From Serratia proteamaculans_D (GTDB taxonomy: Bacteria > Pseudomonadota > Gammaproteobacteria > Enterobacterales > Enterobacteriaceae), in NCBI RefSeq assembly GCF_049959315.1, contig NZ_CP188201.1: DNA of 64,000 bases. One strand, written 5' to 3'. The notes below the pieces were generated by a model that saw nothing but the letters and a program-made list of their open reading frames with translations, was not told the origin of the DNA and searched no databases. Below are positions 1 through 8,185 of this stretch, one piece after another. Within the stretch, counting starts at the first letter, position 1. Each line of letters starts with the position of its first letter. The position numbers and the translations under genes are program-made.

Positions 1-367
1 CGACTATCTGGGGATTGGCTGTGGCGCACACGGCAAACTGACCTTCAGCGACGGCCGCATTCTGCGCACCGCGAAAACCAAACATCCGCGCGGTTTTATG
101 CAGGGCAAGTATATGGACAAGCAGCATGAGGTGACGACGGCAGATCGGCCGTTCGAGTTCTTTATGAACCGTTTCCGCCTGCTGGAGGCTGCGCCGCGCG
201 CCGAGTTCGTCAGCTACACCGGGCTGGATGAAAGCACTATCCGTGCACAGCTGGACGAAGCACTGGCGAAAGGCTATCTGGAAGAAACGCCGGAATATTG
301 GCAGATCACCGAGAAAGGCAAGCTGTTCCTTAACTCGCTGCTGGAGCTGTTCCTGGCGGATGAATAG
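1..367 (+). CDS. hemW: HemW, radical SAM heme chaperone (3' part only)
   Basis: Partial gene entering from the left edge; the reading frame is open from base 2 to the TAG at 365-367. The visible C-terminal 121 residues match the end of HemW/YggW (formerly called oxygen-independent coproporphyrinogen oxidase-like): DYLGIGCGAHGK, then a HemN_C-type winged helix ending in LFLADE. The radical SAM CxxxCxxC motif lies outside the window. HemW is known to bind heme and pass it to target proteins in the cytoplasm. A strong terminator follows directly. Identity also rests on position upstream of the yggN-glsB-yggL-trmB block. Confidence 0.9.
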   Translation, partial: DYLGIGCGAHGKLTFSDGRILRTAKTKHPRGFMQGKYMDKQHEVTTADRPFEFFMNRFRLLEAAPRAEFVSYTGLDESTIRAQLDEALAKGYLEETPEYWQITEKGKLFLNSLLELFLADE

Positions 368-368
368 C

Positions 369-399
369 AAAAAGCGCTGAATTATCAGCGCTTTTTTTT
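369..399 (+). terminator. Rho-independent terminator after hemW
   Basis: Perfect 10-bp stem AAAGCGCTGA / TCAGCGCTTT (371-380 and 385-394) with an ATTA loop, followed by a T tract. The A tract on the left side would also let it work for the convergent gene on the minus strand. Confidence 0.92.
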
Positions 400-832
400 A
401 ATCTGGATAGAATTCGTGGGAAAGTACCTGCTGGATCTCCCAGATACCGTTTTCAGGGTAAACGTCCAACCCGGTTTCCGTCGTCGCCAGCGCTATCGCC
501 TTGGACCAAATGACATCCAGCCAGTCCGCATCGCTGAGCTTAACTTTTAAACTCGGCGATTCCTTCAGACTGTAAAGTACCTCTTTGCGTTGGGCTTTAA
601 TGGTTCTTTCCCAACTGGTACCACGGCGCGCCGGCTGGTATTTCCATTTCAGCAGATGAGCCATCAGCACGGTCATACGGCTGGCAAGTTCCCTTTGCTC
701 GCTCTTTCCCACGTCCTCAATCTCCTCGGCGATCTTTTCAACATCGATCTCAGACAATTTTCCGGAGCGCAAAAGAGCAGCCTGTTCATTTGCCCAGGCG
801 ACAACATCAGTTTCGTAGCGAGTATGGCTCAT
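398..832 (-). CDS. DUF29 domain protein
   Basis: 144-residue cytoplasmic protein of the DUF29 family, whose role is unknown. The N-terminal pattern TRYETDVVAWANEQAALLR followed by an acidic helix (EIDVEKIAEEIEDVGKSE) and the LLKWKYQP segment is typical of the family. The start at 832 is chosen because a GGAG lies just upstream; a longer frame to 868 has no ribosome site and would overlap the next gene. It is the last gene of a small minus-strand group with the DUF2442 and DUF4160 genes. It is convergent with hemW and shares its terminator. Confidence 0.8.
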   Translation of the reverse strand: MSHTRYETDVVAWANEQAALLRSGKLSEIDVEKIAEEIEDVGKSEQRELASRMTVLMAHLLKWKYQPARRGTSWERTIKAQRKEVLYSLKESPSLKVKLSDADWLDVIWSKAIALATTETGLDVYPENGIWEIQQVLSHEFYPD

Positions 833-857
833 AGCGTTCTCCGTAACCCCCCATGTA

Positions 858-1106
858 TCAGGCGGCATGGTGGGGACAATGAGTGATATCGCCCCGCCCC
901 TTTAGCAGACCTTCAACGGAAATATCTTCATCCAGCGCCTCCCAATGGATACCACGGGCACTCAGCTCATAACGGGCACGTTCTTCTTCCGTCGCTTTGA
1001 GCAACCGGGGGAACCATGCGAGCGGCACACCGATAATTCTGGCATCGCTCAATTCAACCCACATCGTAGCCTGATCAAAGCTTACGTTTTTAGCTGAAAT
1101 ACTCAT
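858..1106 (-). CDS. DUF2442 domain protein
   Basis: 82-residue protein of the DUF2442 family (function unknown). The pattern WVELSDARIIGVPLAWFPRL followed by ATEEERARYEL is characteristic. The start at 1106 has a GGAGG seven bases upstream. It overlaps the end of the DUF4160 gene by 17 bp, so the two are translationally coupled. DUF4160/DUF2442 neighbours are common in bacteria and are sometimes treated as a toxin-antitoxin-like pair; that role is inference from gene order only. The C-terminal tail (THCPHHAA) is unusual in being His/Cys-rich. Confidence 0.82.
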   Translation of the reverse strand: MSISAKNVSFDQATMWVELSDARIIGVPLAWFPRLLKATEEERARYELSARGIHWEALDEDISVEGLLKGRGDITHCPHHAA

Positions 1107-1332
1107 TCCAGGCCTCCAAAAATAACCTCTTATGAACTTCAACGGTTCCGGTTAACTCTTTTAACACTCTGGTATTAAACCCATCATTACGGGCTAACTT
1201 CACCTCTGGCGTTAGCCAGAATTTGGCTTCTGCCACCGCATCTCTGACATGAATATGAGCCGGTTCTAACGGCTCACCTTCATTCGAATAAAAAAAGAAC
1301 TTATAGCCTTTATAACGAAATATCACTGGCAT
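1090..1332 (-). CDS. DUF4160 domain protein
   Basis: 80-residue protein of the DUF4160 family, with the diagnostic EPAHIHVRDAVAEAKFWL segment near residues 24-42 and a C-terminal WNEYFS. Start: ATG at 1332 with AAGGA upstream; a TTG one codon earlier is possible. It is the first gene of a small operon with the overlapping DUF2442 gene and then DUF29. The biochemical role is unknown; a toxin-like role is often suggested for the pair but is not shown by this sequence. Confidence 0.82.
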   Translation of the reverse strand: MPVIFRYKGYKFFFYSNEGEPLEPAHIHVRDAVAEAKFWLTPEVKLARNDGFNTRVLKELTGTVEVHKRLFLEAWNEYFS

Positions 1333-1428
1333 CAATGCAAAATCCTTTTGGCCATTGATTATAGTTTAGCCAGTCTGTCAGATAGTGATTAAAAGGTCAA
1401 AAAACACGCTACCAGCCATCATTACGTG

Positions 1429-2145
1429 TTACTTCAAGGCATTAAGCAGGTCTTTACGCTGGGTTTCCAAGCCGGTAACGCGGTTACACACGTCGTGGCC
1501 GAAGTTCTGGAAGTCCTGCTCCTGGTTGTTCCATTCGTTCTGAATCGCTTTTTGCAAGCCACCCAGATTGCCCATGATCGCCTGCAACGGATTGCCGCCG
1601 CTGTTGGCCGCCTGCTTGACGCCCATCTCGTTCAGGCTGTCCTGCAACACGCCCCCCATGCTCTGCTGCACCAGATTACGGCCATCCTGCTCAACCTGGT
1701 CAATCGCCTTGTGGTGGAAGGTCAGGCCGTCGCTGCGGTGTTCGATGATGCGGTTCATCTGCTGCTTAAGCTGGTCATTGAGTGTGGTCAGGCGGTTGCG
1801 CACGTTGCTGTCGCTGCCCAACTCCTTGACGATCACCTTGTCCAGCGCCACACGCGCTTTTTCCAGGTGCTGCTGCGCGCCCTTGTCGATCCACGGCAGT
1901 TCTTTACGTAATGCGCTCTGGTAGCTGAAGGCCTTCTGTCGCTGGCTGTCATTCAGGCTCAGGGCCTGTCCGTTGCGGGTCACATCGCCATCCGCTGAAA
2001 TTTGCAGGTTGCCGCTGGCTCCTGTCACCTGCACGTTCTGCGGGCTGATAATCACGTCGTCCTGGGGTTTAACGCTGCACTGATATTCGGCATGTGCCTG
2101 TGAAGCAGTCAACAGCAGTAAGGCTAACCCGGTTTTCTTTAACAT
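1429..2145 (-). CDS. yggN: YggN, DUF2884 periplasmic protein
   Basis: 238 residues. An N-terminal signal peptide (KKTGLALLLLTASQAHA, cut before EYQC) directs it to the periplasm. The remainder matches the DUF2884/YggN family: CSVKPQDDVIISPQ near the mature N-terminus, a long charged helical middle, and a C-terminal segment with QDFQNFGHDVCNRV. Two cysteines (about residues 23 and 220) could form a disulfide. Function is unknown. It lies 30 bp after glsB on the same strand, the usual enteric arrangement. Confidence 0.9.
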   Translation of the reverse strand: MLKKTGLALLLLTASQAHAEYQCSVKPQDDVIISPQNVQVTGASGNLQISADGDVTRNGQALSLNDSQRQKAFSYQSALRKELPWIDKGAQQHLEKARVALDKVIVKELGSDSNVRNRLTTLNDQLKQQMNRIIEHRSDGLTFHHKAIDQVEQDGRNLVQQSMGGVLQDSLNEMGVKQAANSGGNPLQAIMGNLGGLQKAIQNEWNNQEQDFQNFGHDVCNRVTGLETQRKDLLNALK

Positions 2146-2175
2146 ATTTTCTCCTGACTCCCTTCCGTGGTGGGA

Positions 2176-3108
2176 TTAAAAAATCGAACGGCTAATCCGT
2201 TGAGACAACAGTTCCAGCGCCGCAGTTCCCGCCAGTGAGTTACCGGAGGCATCCAGTTCCGGCGACCAGACGGCGATCGACAGCTCATCGGGGACGATGG
2301 CGACAATGCCGCCGCCGACGCCGGACTTGCCCGGCATGCCCACGCGATAGGCAAACTCCCCCGCGCCATCGTACATGCCACTGGTCATCATCAGCGCATT
2401 AATCTGACGTGCCTGCAGTGGGCTGATCACTTCTCGCCCGCTCAGGTCACGACCGTGATTGGCCAGGTAAACAAAGCTGCGCGCCAGCTCCAGGCAGCTC
2501 ATCCGCAGCGCACAGTAGTGGAAATAGGTTTGCAGCACGGTAAGCACGTCGTTTTCAAAGTTACCGAACGACTTCATCAGATAGGCGATGGCCGCATTGC
2601 GATCGGAGTGTTCAAACTCGGAGCGGGCGACCCGCGAATCGTAGGCCAGGTCTTCTTCACCGGCCAGTTGGCGCACCACTTCCAGCATCCGCTGTTTGGG
2701 GGCGCTGAGCCGCGTTTGCAGCATGTCGCACACCACCAGCGCACCGGGGTTGATAAACGGGTTGCGCGGCTTGCCCTGCTCCATCTCCAACTGCAATAGC
2801 GAGTTGAACGGCAGACCGGAAGGCTCTTTGCCGACCCGTTGCCAGATCTCGTGCTCCTGATAGCGCGTCAGCGCCAGCGTCAGGCTCAGCACCTTGGAAA
2901 TTGACTGAATAGAGAAGCGCTCGGTGGCGTTACCGGCCTGGAACATTTCGCCATCGACGGTGCAAACGGCGATCGCCAGACGATCGGACGCCACTTCCGC
3001 CAGCGCCGGAATATAGTCCGCCACCTTGCCCTGGCCAATCAGCGGGCGCACCTGTTGCAGGATATCTTCCAGCAACGCGTTATCCAATGTAGTTACCACC
3101 GCGGTCAC
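2176..3108 (-). CDS. glsB: Glutaminase
   Basis: 310 residues, full length for the glutaminase family related to beta-lactamases. It hydrolyses glutamine to glutamate and ammonia in the cytoplasm. The Ser-Lys catalytic motif is visible as FSIQSISKV (about residues 63-71), and GMPGKSGVGGGI lies near residue 255. The order yggN-glsB-yggL-trmB is conserved in enterics, which points to glsB (YneH-type) rather than glsA. It is separated from yggL by a terminator-like hairpin, so it is probably its own transcription unit with yggN. Confidence 0.95.
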   Translation of the reverse strand: MTAVVTTLDNALLEDILQQVRPLIGQGKVADYIPALAEVASDRLAIAVCTVDGEMFQAGNATERFSIQSISKVLSLTLALTRYQEHEIWQRVGKEPSGLPFNSLLQLEMEQGKPRNPFINPGALVVCDMLQTRLSAPKQRMLEVVRQLAGEEDLAYDSRVARSEFEHSDRNAAIAYLMKSFGNFENDVLTVLQTYFHYCALRMSCLELARSFVYLANHGRDLSGREVISPLQARQINALMMTSGMYDGAGEFAYRVGMPGKSGVGGGIVAIVPDELSIAVWSPELDASGNSLAGTAALELLSQRISRSIF

Positions 3109-3123
3109 ACTCCGGACAAAATA

Positions 3124-3144
3124 AAGGTGCCGTTAAGGCACCTT
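3124..3144 (-). terminator. Terminator after yggL
   Basis: 8-bp perfect inverted repeat AAGGTGCC / GGCACCTT with a five-base loop; on the minus strand it is followed by TTTATTTT. It would end the trmB-yggL transcript before glsB. Confidence 0.7.
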
Positions 3145-3195
3145 AAAATCAATAAGCTGGCGCGGCACCCGGCCGCGCCAATCAGATGGGGAAAA

Positions 3196-3522
3196 TCAGT
3201 CCCACCAGATATCGAACAGATCGCTAACCTTAACGTCGCTCAGCTTGCGCGCTTCCAGCCATTTTTTGACCAGTTCGCGCTGTTCGTCGGTGCAATGACC
3301 GATAGTCTGCAGGCAGATCAAACCTTCCCACTGCAGGTAGCCACTGCCGTCAAACGCCATGCCGTTCGGCTCAATCACTTCGTCGATGAAAGCGTCCAGC
3401 GTACCGTCGATATCTTCAACCGCGGTGCCTTCGGCAAAACGCCATGCTACGGAGAAACCCAGCTCCTGAAACTCTTCAATGTGTAACTTTTTACGTAAAC
3501 GACGACTGCGGTTCTTAGCCAT
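3196..3522 (-). CDS. yggL: YggL, DUF469 family protein
   Basis: 108 residues, the expected length for the YggL/DUF469 family: basic N-terminus (MAKNRSRRLRKKLHIEEFQ), then GFSVAWRF and a C-terminal LFDIWWD. YggL is a small cytoplasmic protein reported in E. coli to associate with ribosomes; no motif here adds to that. Its first base coincides with the last base of the trmB stop region, so translation is coupled to trmB. Confidence 0.93.
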   Translation of the reverse strand: MAKNRSRRLRKKLHIEEFQELGFSVAWRFAEGTAVEDIDGTLDAFIDEVIEPNGMAFDGSGYLQWEGLICLQTIGHCTDEQRELVKKWLEARKLSDVKVSDLFDIWWD

Positions 3523-4241
3523 TATTCTTTCCTCTCAAACATCAAATCCCAAACGCCATGTCCCAGACGCTGGCCGCGTAATTCAAATTTTGTCAGTGGG
3601 CGTGAATCCGGGCGCGGCACGTAATCATTATCGCTGGAAAGATTACGATAGCCTGAGATCCCGTTCATAACCTCTAACATATGTTCTGCGTAAGGCTGCC
3701 AGTCGGTGGCCATATGGAATACGCCGCCGACTTTCAATTTGCGCCGCACCAGTTCAACAAACGGCGTCTGTACGATGCGACGTTTGTTGTGGCGCGCTTT
3801 ATGCCACGGATCGGGGAAGAACAGCTGCACCATGTCCAGCGAACCGTCCGGGATCATATTCTCCAGCACCTCAACCGCGTCGTGACACATTACGCGCAGG
3901 TTGCTCAGTTCCGCTTCGGTAGCGTCGGCCAGGCAGGCGCCCACGCCCGGCGAGTGTACTTCAATCCCCAGGAAATTCTGCTGCGGGTTATGGCCCGCCA
4001 TGGTCACCAGCGAGGCGCCCATGCCAAAACCGATCTCCAGCACGGTCGGCGCATCGCGCCCAAACAGAGCGGTGATATCGACAGGTTCAGCCTGATACTC
4101 CACGCCCATCACCGGCCAATAATTGTCCAGCGCGTGCTGCTGACCTTTGGTCAACCGCCCCTGGCGGCGGACAAAACTGCGGATACGGCGCATCGCGCGG
4201 CCGTTCTCATCAAATTCTGGGGAGATGACGTCATTAATCAT
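3522..4241 (-). CDS. trmB: tRNA (guanine-N7-)-methyltransferase
   Basis: 239 residues, the same length as E. coli TrmB, from the ATG at 4241 (MINDVISPEFDENGRAMRR); an upstream in-frame ATG at 4268 would add nine non-conserved residues. It methylates G46 of tRNAs with S-adenosylmethionine. The SAM-binding motif VLEIGFGMGASL lies near residues 68-79, and the catalytic-side segment LFFPDPWHKARHNKRR near residues 140-155 is intact. It is transcribed divergently from mutY and coupled to yggL downstream. Confidence 0.96.
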   Translation of the reverse strand: MINDVISPEFDENGRAMRRIRSFVRRQGRLTKGQQHALDNYWPVMGVEYQAEPVDITALFGRDAPTVLEIGFGMGASLVTMAGHNPQQNFLGIEVHSPGVGACLADATEAELSNLRVMCHDAVEVLENMIPDGSLDMVQLFFPDPWHKARHNKRRIVQTPFVELVRRKLKVGGVFHMATDWQPYAEHMLEVMNGISGYRNLSSDNDYVPRPDSRPLTKFELRGQRLGHGVWDLMFERKE

Positions 4242-4421
4242 AGTGCTTTCTGTCTGTTTGGCTGCCAATTAGGGAAACGCGCATTATGCAAAGATACATT
4301 GGTTTAGCAAGTGTTCATCTTGTGAACCTGCCGTGCGACGTCGGAAAGTTCCGGTTTACAGCATCATGACTCTATGCTGCAATCGCGCTTCATTTTCTGC
4401 CGGATATTGAATCTGCTTATG

Positions 4422-5519
4422 ATGCAAGCACAACAGTTCGCACAGGTGGTGCTTGACTGGTACCAGCACTACGGCCGCAAAACCCTGCCGTGGCAGCTTG
4501 ATAAAACCGCCTATAAAGTATGGCTCTCTGAGGTCATGTTGCAACAAACTCAGGTTGCCACCGTGATCCCTTACTTCGAACGCTTTATGGAACGTTTTCC
4601 CAACGTGCGTGCGCTGGCAGAAGCGCCGCTGGACGAAGTGCTGCACCTGTGGACCGGCCTGGGTTACTACGCCCGTGCTCGCAACCTGCACAAGGCCGCG
4701 CAGACTATTGTCGCACAGCACGGCGGCGAGTTCCCGACAACCTTTGAAGAAATCCACGCCCTGCCCGGCATTGGCCGCTCAACGGCCGGTGCGGTACTGT
4801 CATTGGCACTCGGCCAGCATTACCCGATCCTCGACGGCAACGTGAAACGCGTATTGGCTCGCTGCTATGCCGTCGAAGGCTGGCCAGGCAAAAAAGATGT
4901 CGAAAACCGGCTGTGGCAGATCAGTGAAGACGTCACCCCGGCGCAGGGCGTCGGCCAGTTCAATCAGGCGATGATGGACCTGGGGGCGATGGTCTGCACC
5001 CGCTCCAAGCCCAAGTGCGAGCTGTGCCCACTCAACCTCGGTTGCATCGCCTATGCCCATCACAGCTGGGCGAAATACCCCGGTAAAAAGCCCAAGCAGA
5101 CTCTGCCGGAAAAAACCGCCTACTTTTTATTGCTGCAACACGGCGAACGAGCCTGGCTGGAACAACGCCCGGCCGTCGGCCTATGGGGCGGCCTGTTTTG
5201 TTTCCCGCAGTTCGGCGAACGCGAAGAGATGGAACTCTGGCTGCAACAACGCGGTCTGAAAAACAATCGCCAGCAGCAGTTGACCGCATTTCGTCATACT
5301 TTCAGTCATTTCCATCTCGATATCGTGCCGATATGGTTGGAGATGAACGACACGGCGGCCAGCATGGATGAGGGCGCCGGTCTCTGGTATAACTTGGCGC
5401 AGCCGCCATCGGTCGGGCTGGCAGCGCCGGTTGACCGCCTGTTACAACAGTTGGCAAAACAGTCACCACGCCAGCAGGGTTTATTTGGCGATAGCGCCAT
5501 TGATGAGGAATTAGCATGA
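4422..5519 (+). CDS. mutY: Adenine DNA glycosylase
   Basis: 365 residues from the ATG at 4422 (an adjacent ATG at 4419 is equally possible; a longer frame from 4374 is not conserved). It removes adenine mispaired with 8-oxoguanine. Visible parts: helix-hairpin-helix LPGIGRSTAGAVLS with the catalytic Asp in ILDGNVKRV, the [4Fe-4S] ligands C-x6-C-x2-C-x5-C (CTRSKPKCELCPLNLGC), and a C-terminal NUDIX-like domain with FRHTFSHFHL. The C-terminal tail is about 15 residues longer than in E. coli. It overlaps yggX by the ATGA arrangement. Confidence 0.97.
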   Translation: MQAQQFAQVVLDWYQHYGRKTLPWQLDKTAYKVWLSEVMLQQTQVATVIPYFERFMERFPNVRALAEAPLDEVLHLWTGLGYYARARNLHKAAQTIVAQHGGEFPTTFEEIHALPGIGRSTAGAVLSLALGQHYPILDGNVKRVLARCYAVEGWPGKKDVENRLWQISEDVTPAQGVGQFNQAMMDLGAMVCTRSKPKCELCPLNLGCIAYAHHSWAKYPGKKPKQTLPEKTAYFLLLQHGERAWLEQRPAVGLWGGLFCFPQFGEREEMELWLQQRGLKNNRQQQLTAFRHTFSHFHLDIVPIWLEMNDTAASMDEGAGLWYNLAQPPSVGLAAPVDRLLQQLAKQSPRQQGLFGDSAIDEELA

Positions 5520-5788
5520 GCAGAACCATTTTTTGTACCTTCCTGCAGCGCGATGCCGAAGGGCAGGATTTTCAGCTTTACCCAGGGGACGTTGGCAAAC
5601 GCATCTATAACGAGATCTCGAAGGAAGCCTGGGCAGAATGGATGAAAAAACAGACCATGCTGATCAACGAGAAAAAACTGAACATGATGAACGTGGATGA
5701 CCGCAAGCTGCTGGAAGCGGAAATGATCAAGTTCCTGTTCGAAGGGCACGACGTGCACATCGAAGGCTATACGCCACCGAGCGAATAA
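5516..5788 (+). CDS. yggX: YggX, probable Fe(2+)-trafficking protein
   Basis: 90 residues with the full YggX pattern: FCTFLQRDAEGQDFQLYPG with the conserved Cys near residue 7, then GKRIYNEIS and FEGHDVHIEGY. YggX is linked to protection of iron-sulfur clusters and iron handling under oxidative stress. The start codon overlaps the mutY stop (ATGA), so the two are co-translated. This makes sense because MutY is itself an iron-sulfur protein. Confidence 0.96.
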   Translation: MSRTIFCTFLQRDAEGQDFQLYPGDVGKRIYNEISKEAWAEWMKKQTMLINEKKLNMMNVDDRKLLEAEMIKFLFEGHDVHIEGYTPPSE

Positions 5789-5843
5789 CGCTGTTGGGGC
5801 CAGGCGCTGGCCCTCTTCAATACTTCCCGTATACGGCTTTAAG

Positions 5844-6920
5844 ATGAAGAAAATTTTAGCTTTGCTAGTGATAGCGCCTTTGCTGATTTCCTGTTCCGGC
5901 AAAAAAAGTGAAGAAGTCAACGAAGCCCTGGTCAAAGACACCAACGGCTTTGAGATCCTGATGGGCCAATTCGCCCACAACATCGAGAATATCTGGGGTC
6001 TGAACGAAGTTCTGATCGCCGGGCCAAAAGATTACGTTAAATACACCGATCAATATCAAACCCGTAGCCACATCAACTTTGATTCCGGTGCCATCACCAT
6101 TGAAACCATCGCCACTACCGATCCTGCCGCCCACCTGCGCCAGGCGATTATCAGCACCTTGCTGATGGGTGACGATCCGGGTTCTATCGATCTGTATTCC
6201 GACGCCAACGATATCCAGATCAGTAAAGAGCCGTTCCTGTACGGCCAGGTGCTGGATAACAAAGGCGCGCCGATCCGTTGGGAATGGCGTGCGGCGCACT
6301 TCGCCGACTATCTGGTACAAACCAGGCTGCAAAAACGCACCTCCGGCCTGCACGTGATTTACTCGGTCACCATTCAACTGGTACCGAACCACCTGGACAA
6401 GCGTGCGCATAAATACCTGCCGATGGTCCGCAAGGCATCGGAGAAGTACGGGGTGGAAGAGTCGCTGATCCTGGCGATTATGCAGACCGAATCGAGCTTT
6501 AACCCGTATGCGGTGAGCGGTTCGGATGCGTTGGGCCTGATGCAGGTGGTACAACACACCGCCGGTAAGGACGTATTCCAGATGCGTGGCAAATGGGGCA
6601 AACCAAGCCGCAGTTACCTGTTCGATCCGGAGAACAACATCGACACCGGTACCGCCTATCTGGCCATTTTGCAGAACAACTATTTGGGCGGCATCCAGAA
6701 CCCAACCTCGCGTCGCTATGCGGTGATCACTGCCTATAACGGCGGGGCGGGCAGCGTGCTGAGAGTGTTCTCCAGCGACAGAACCCGCGCAGTCGATATC
6801 ATCAACGGCATGCAGCCGGGCGACGTCTACCAGACGCTGACCACCAAGCATCCTGCCAGTGAATCGCGCCGCTATCTGGTGAAGGTGAACAACGCGCAGA
6901 AGAGCTATCGACGCCGTTAA
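5844..6920 (+). CDS. mltC: Membrane-bound lytic murein transglycosylase C
   Basis: 358 residues. It has a lipoprotein signal peptide with lipobox LISC (Cys about residue 17), a DUF3393-type N-terminal domain, then an SLT lysozyme-like domain from about residue 195. There the catalytic Glu is in QTESSFNPYAVSGSDALGLMQV (split here for reading) and the GYG-like ITAYNGGAGSV follows. It cleaves peptidoglycan glycan strands at the outer-membrane inner face. It lies 56 bp after yggX, as in other enterics. Confidence 0.96.
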   Translation: MKKILALLVIAPLLISCSGKKSEEVNEALVKDTNGFEILMGQFAHNIENIWGLNEVLIAGPKDYVKYTDQYQTRSHINFDSGAITIETIATTDPAAHLRQAIISTLLMGDDPGSIDLYSDANDIQISKEPFLYGQVLDNKGAPIRWEWRAAHFADYLVQTRLQKRTSGLHVIYSVTIQLVPNHLDKRAHKYLPMVRKASEKYGVEESLILAIMQTESSFNPYAVSGSDALGLMQVVQHTAGKDVFQMRGKWGKPSRSYLFDPENNIDTGTAYLAILQNNYLGGIQNPTSRRYAVITAYNGGAGSVLRVFSSDRTRAVDIINGMQPGDVYQTLTTKHPASESRRYLVKVNNAQKSYRRR

Positions 6921-6927
6921 TCACCCC

Positions 6928-6958
6928 GGTCAGGGCGGTCTTTCGCATCGCCCTGACC
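6928..6958. terminator. Hairpin between convergent mltC and the GGDEF gene
   Basis: Perfect 10-bp inverted repeat GGTCAGGGCG / CGCCCTGACC with an 11-base loop, exactly in the 48-bp gap between two convergent genes. There is no long T tract on either side, so its strength as an intrinsic terminator is uncertain. Confidence 0.6.
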
Positions 6959-6968
6959 ACCAGTATCC

Positions 6969-8081
6969 CTAAGCGATACTGTAGCCATTACGGCCAAGCT
7001 CCTTGGCGCGGTACAGAGCCTGATCGGCTGCTGCCAGCAGTTGTTCACGGTTCTGTCCCGGCTGCCATTGCGCTACCCCCTGGCTGACCGTCACCCATTG
7101 CGCCACCTCAGAAGCCGCATGCGGCATCGCCAGACCGGCAAGCAGCCCTTCTATCCTCTTCGCCACCTGCACGGCTTCGCCTGCGTCGGATTTTGGCAGC
7201 AGAATAATAAACTCCTCACCGCCATAGCGGGCTACCAGATCCTGCGAACGCCGGGTCGCGCTCTCCAGACAGGCGGCCAGGCGAGTCAGGCACTCATCCC
7301 CCAGCTGATGGCCATAGTGGTCGTTGTATTTTTTGAAAAAATCGACGTCCAGCAGGATCAGTGAAAACGGGGCCTGCAGCGTCGACTCCCGCAGCAGAAC
7401 CGCATCAAAGTAGTTGTCGAAGTAGCGGCGGTTGGCAATGCCAGTCAGCGGATCGCGGTTGGCCAGCTTGCTCAGGCGTTCAATCAGCTGCTTATTTTCC
7501 TGCTCACGCTCAATCGCCAGTTGGAACCATTGCTCCAGCCGGCTCCGCGCCGAATAAATCAGAAACAGCATCAACGCATAGGAGATCAGGTTCACCAGCG
7601 AAAAAGCGCTGCGGATAAAGATGTTTTCGGCAATCGCCACCAACAGCACCGGAATGCTGAACAGAAAAAATAGCCGGGGGGACAGGTAGAAAGCGATAAG
7701 GGAAGAAAACAGCAGGCCGATCGTTAATGGATAAAGCAAGTTAACGCTGTTGTCGATAATCAGATGATGAAAAACGCCACACCAGCACAAAGCCAACAAC
7801 AAAATGCCAACCACGGCACCTCGCCAGGCAGCCTGTTCACCTCTGCCGGCCAACTGACGCAACGTAATAAAAGACAGAACAGACAGCAGGACCACGCCGC
7901 AGATAGCCGGTGCGCCACGCAACAAAGCAATCAGAGAGTGCTCGCCAAATGTTTGGGCACGCTGAAGCAGCAGATAGAGCGCCAGCAGCAGGTTAACCAA
8001 TAAGAACCAGTTAAAATTGCGCAGCGTTGAACGTCTTTTCTCTCTGCCGACCCAATCGAGATAACCCTCTTCTTTCATCAT
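6969..8081 (-). CDS. Membrane diguanylate cyclase (GGDEF)
   Basis: 370 residues. The first about 185 residues hold five or six hydrophobic helices with no recognised sensory domain, followed by a short coiled linker (EQENKQLIERLSKLANRD) and a GGDEF domain. The active-site signature is the functional variant GGEEF (ARYGGEEFIILLP), and an RxxD inhibitory site (RSQD) sits five residues before it. It is therefore predicted to make cyclic di-GMP and to be feedback-inhibited. The start at 8081 is one of two adjacent ATGs with GGAAT upstream. It may influence the fimbrial loci in this window, but nothing in the sequence shows that. Confidence 0.9.
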   Translation of the reverse strand: MMKEEGYLDWVGREKRRSTLRNFNWFLLVNLLLALYLLLQRAQTFGEHSLIALLRGAPAICGVVLLSVLSFITLRQLAGRGEQAAWRGAVVGILLLALCWCGVFHHLIIDNSVNLLYPLTIGLLFSSLIAFYLSPRLFFLFSIPVLLVAIAENIFIRSAFSLVNLISYALMLFLIYSARSRLEQWFQLAIEREQENKQLIERLSKLANRDPLTGIANRRYFDNYFDAVLLRESTLQAPFSLILLDVDFFKKYNDHYGHQLGDECLTRLAACLESATRRSQDLVARYGGEEFIILLPKSDAGEAVQVAKRIEGLLAGLAMPHAASEVAQWVTVSQGVAQWQPGQNREQLLAAADQALYRAKELGRNGYSIA

Positions 8082-8155
8082 CTTATTCCGCTACTGGTCA
8101 CTTTTACCTAAAGGTAGCGCCAGCACTCGGCTTTGTCATCCCGGGCCAGGATGAT

Positions 8156-8178
8156 TTAAAAACGGCCCCTGCGGGCCG
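8156..8178 (-). terminator. Terminator after speC
   Basis: On the minus strand a stem CGGCCC / GGGCCG with a four-base loop is followed by five T residues, seven bases past the speC stop. Confidence 0.85.
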
Positions 8179-8185
8179 CTCGAGA

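Noticed and set aside
5865..6851. 328-codon frame opposite mltC
   Set aside because: Antisense shadow of a conserved gene with no translation signals.
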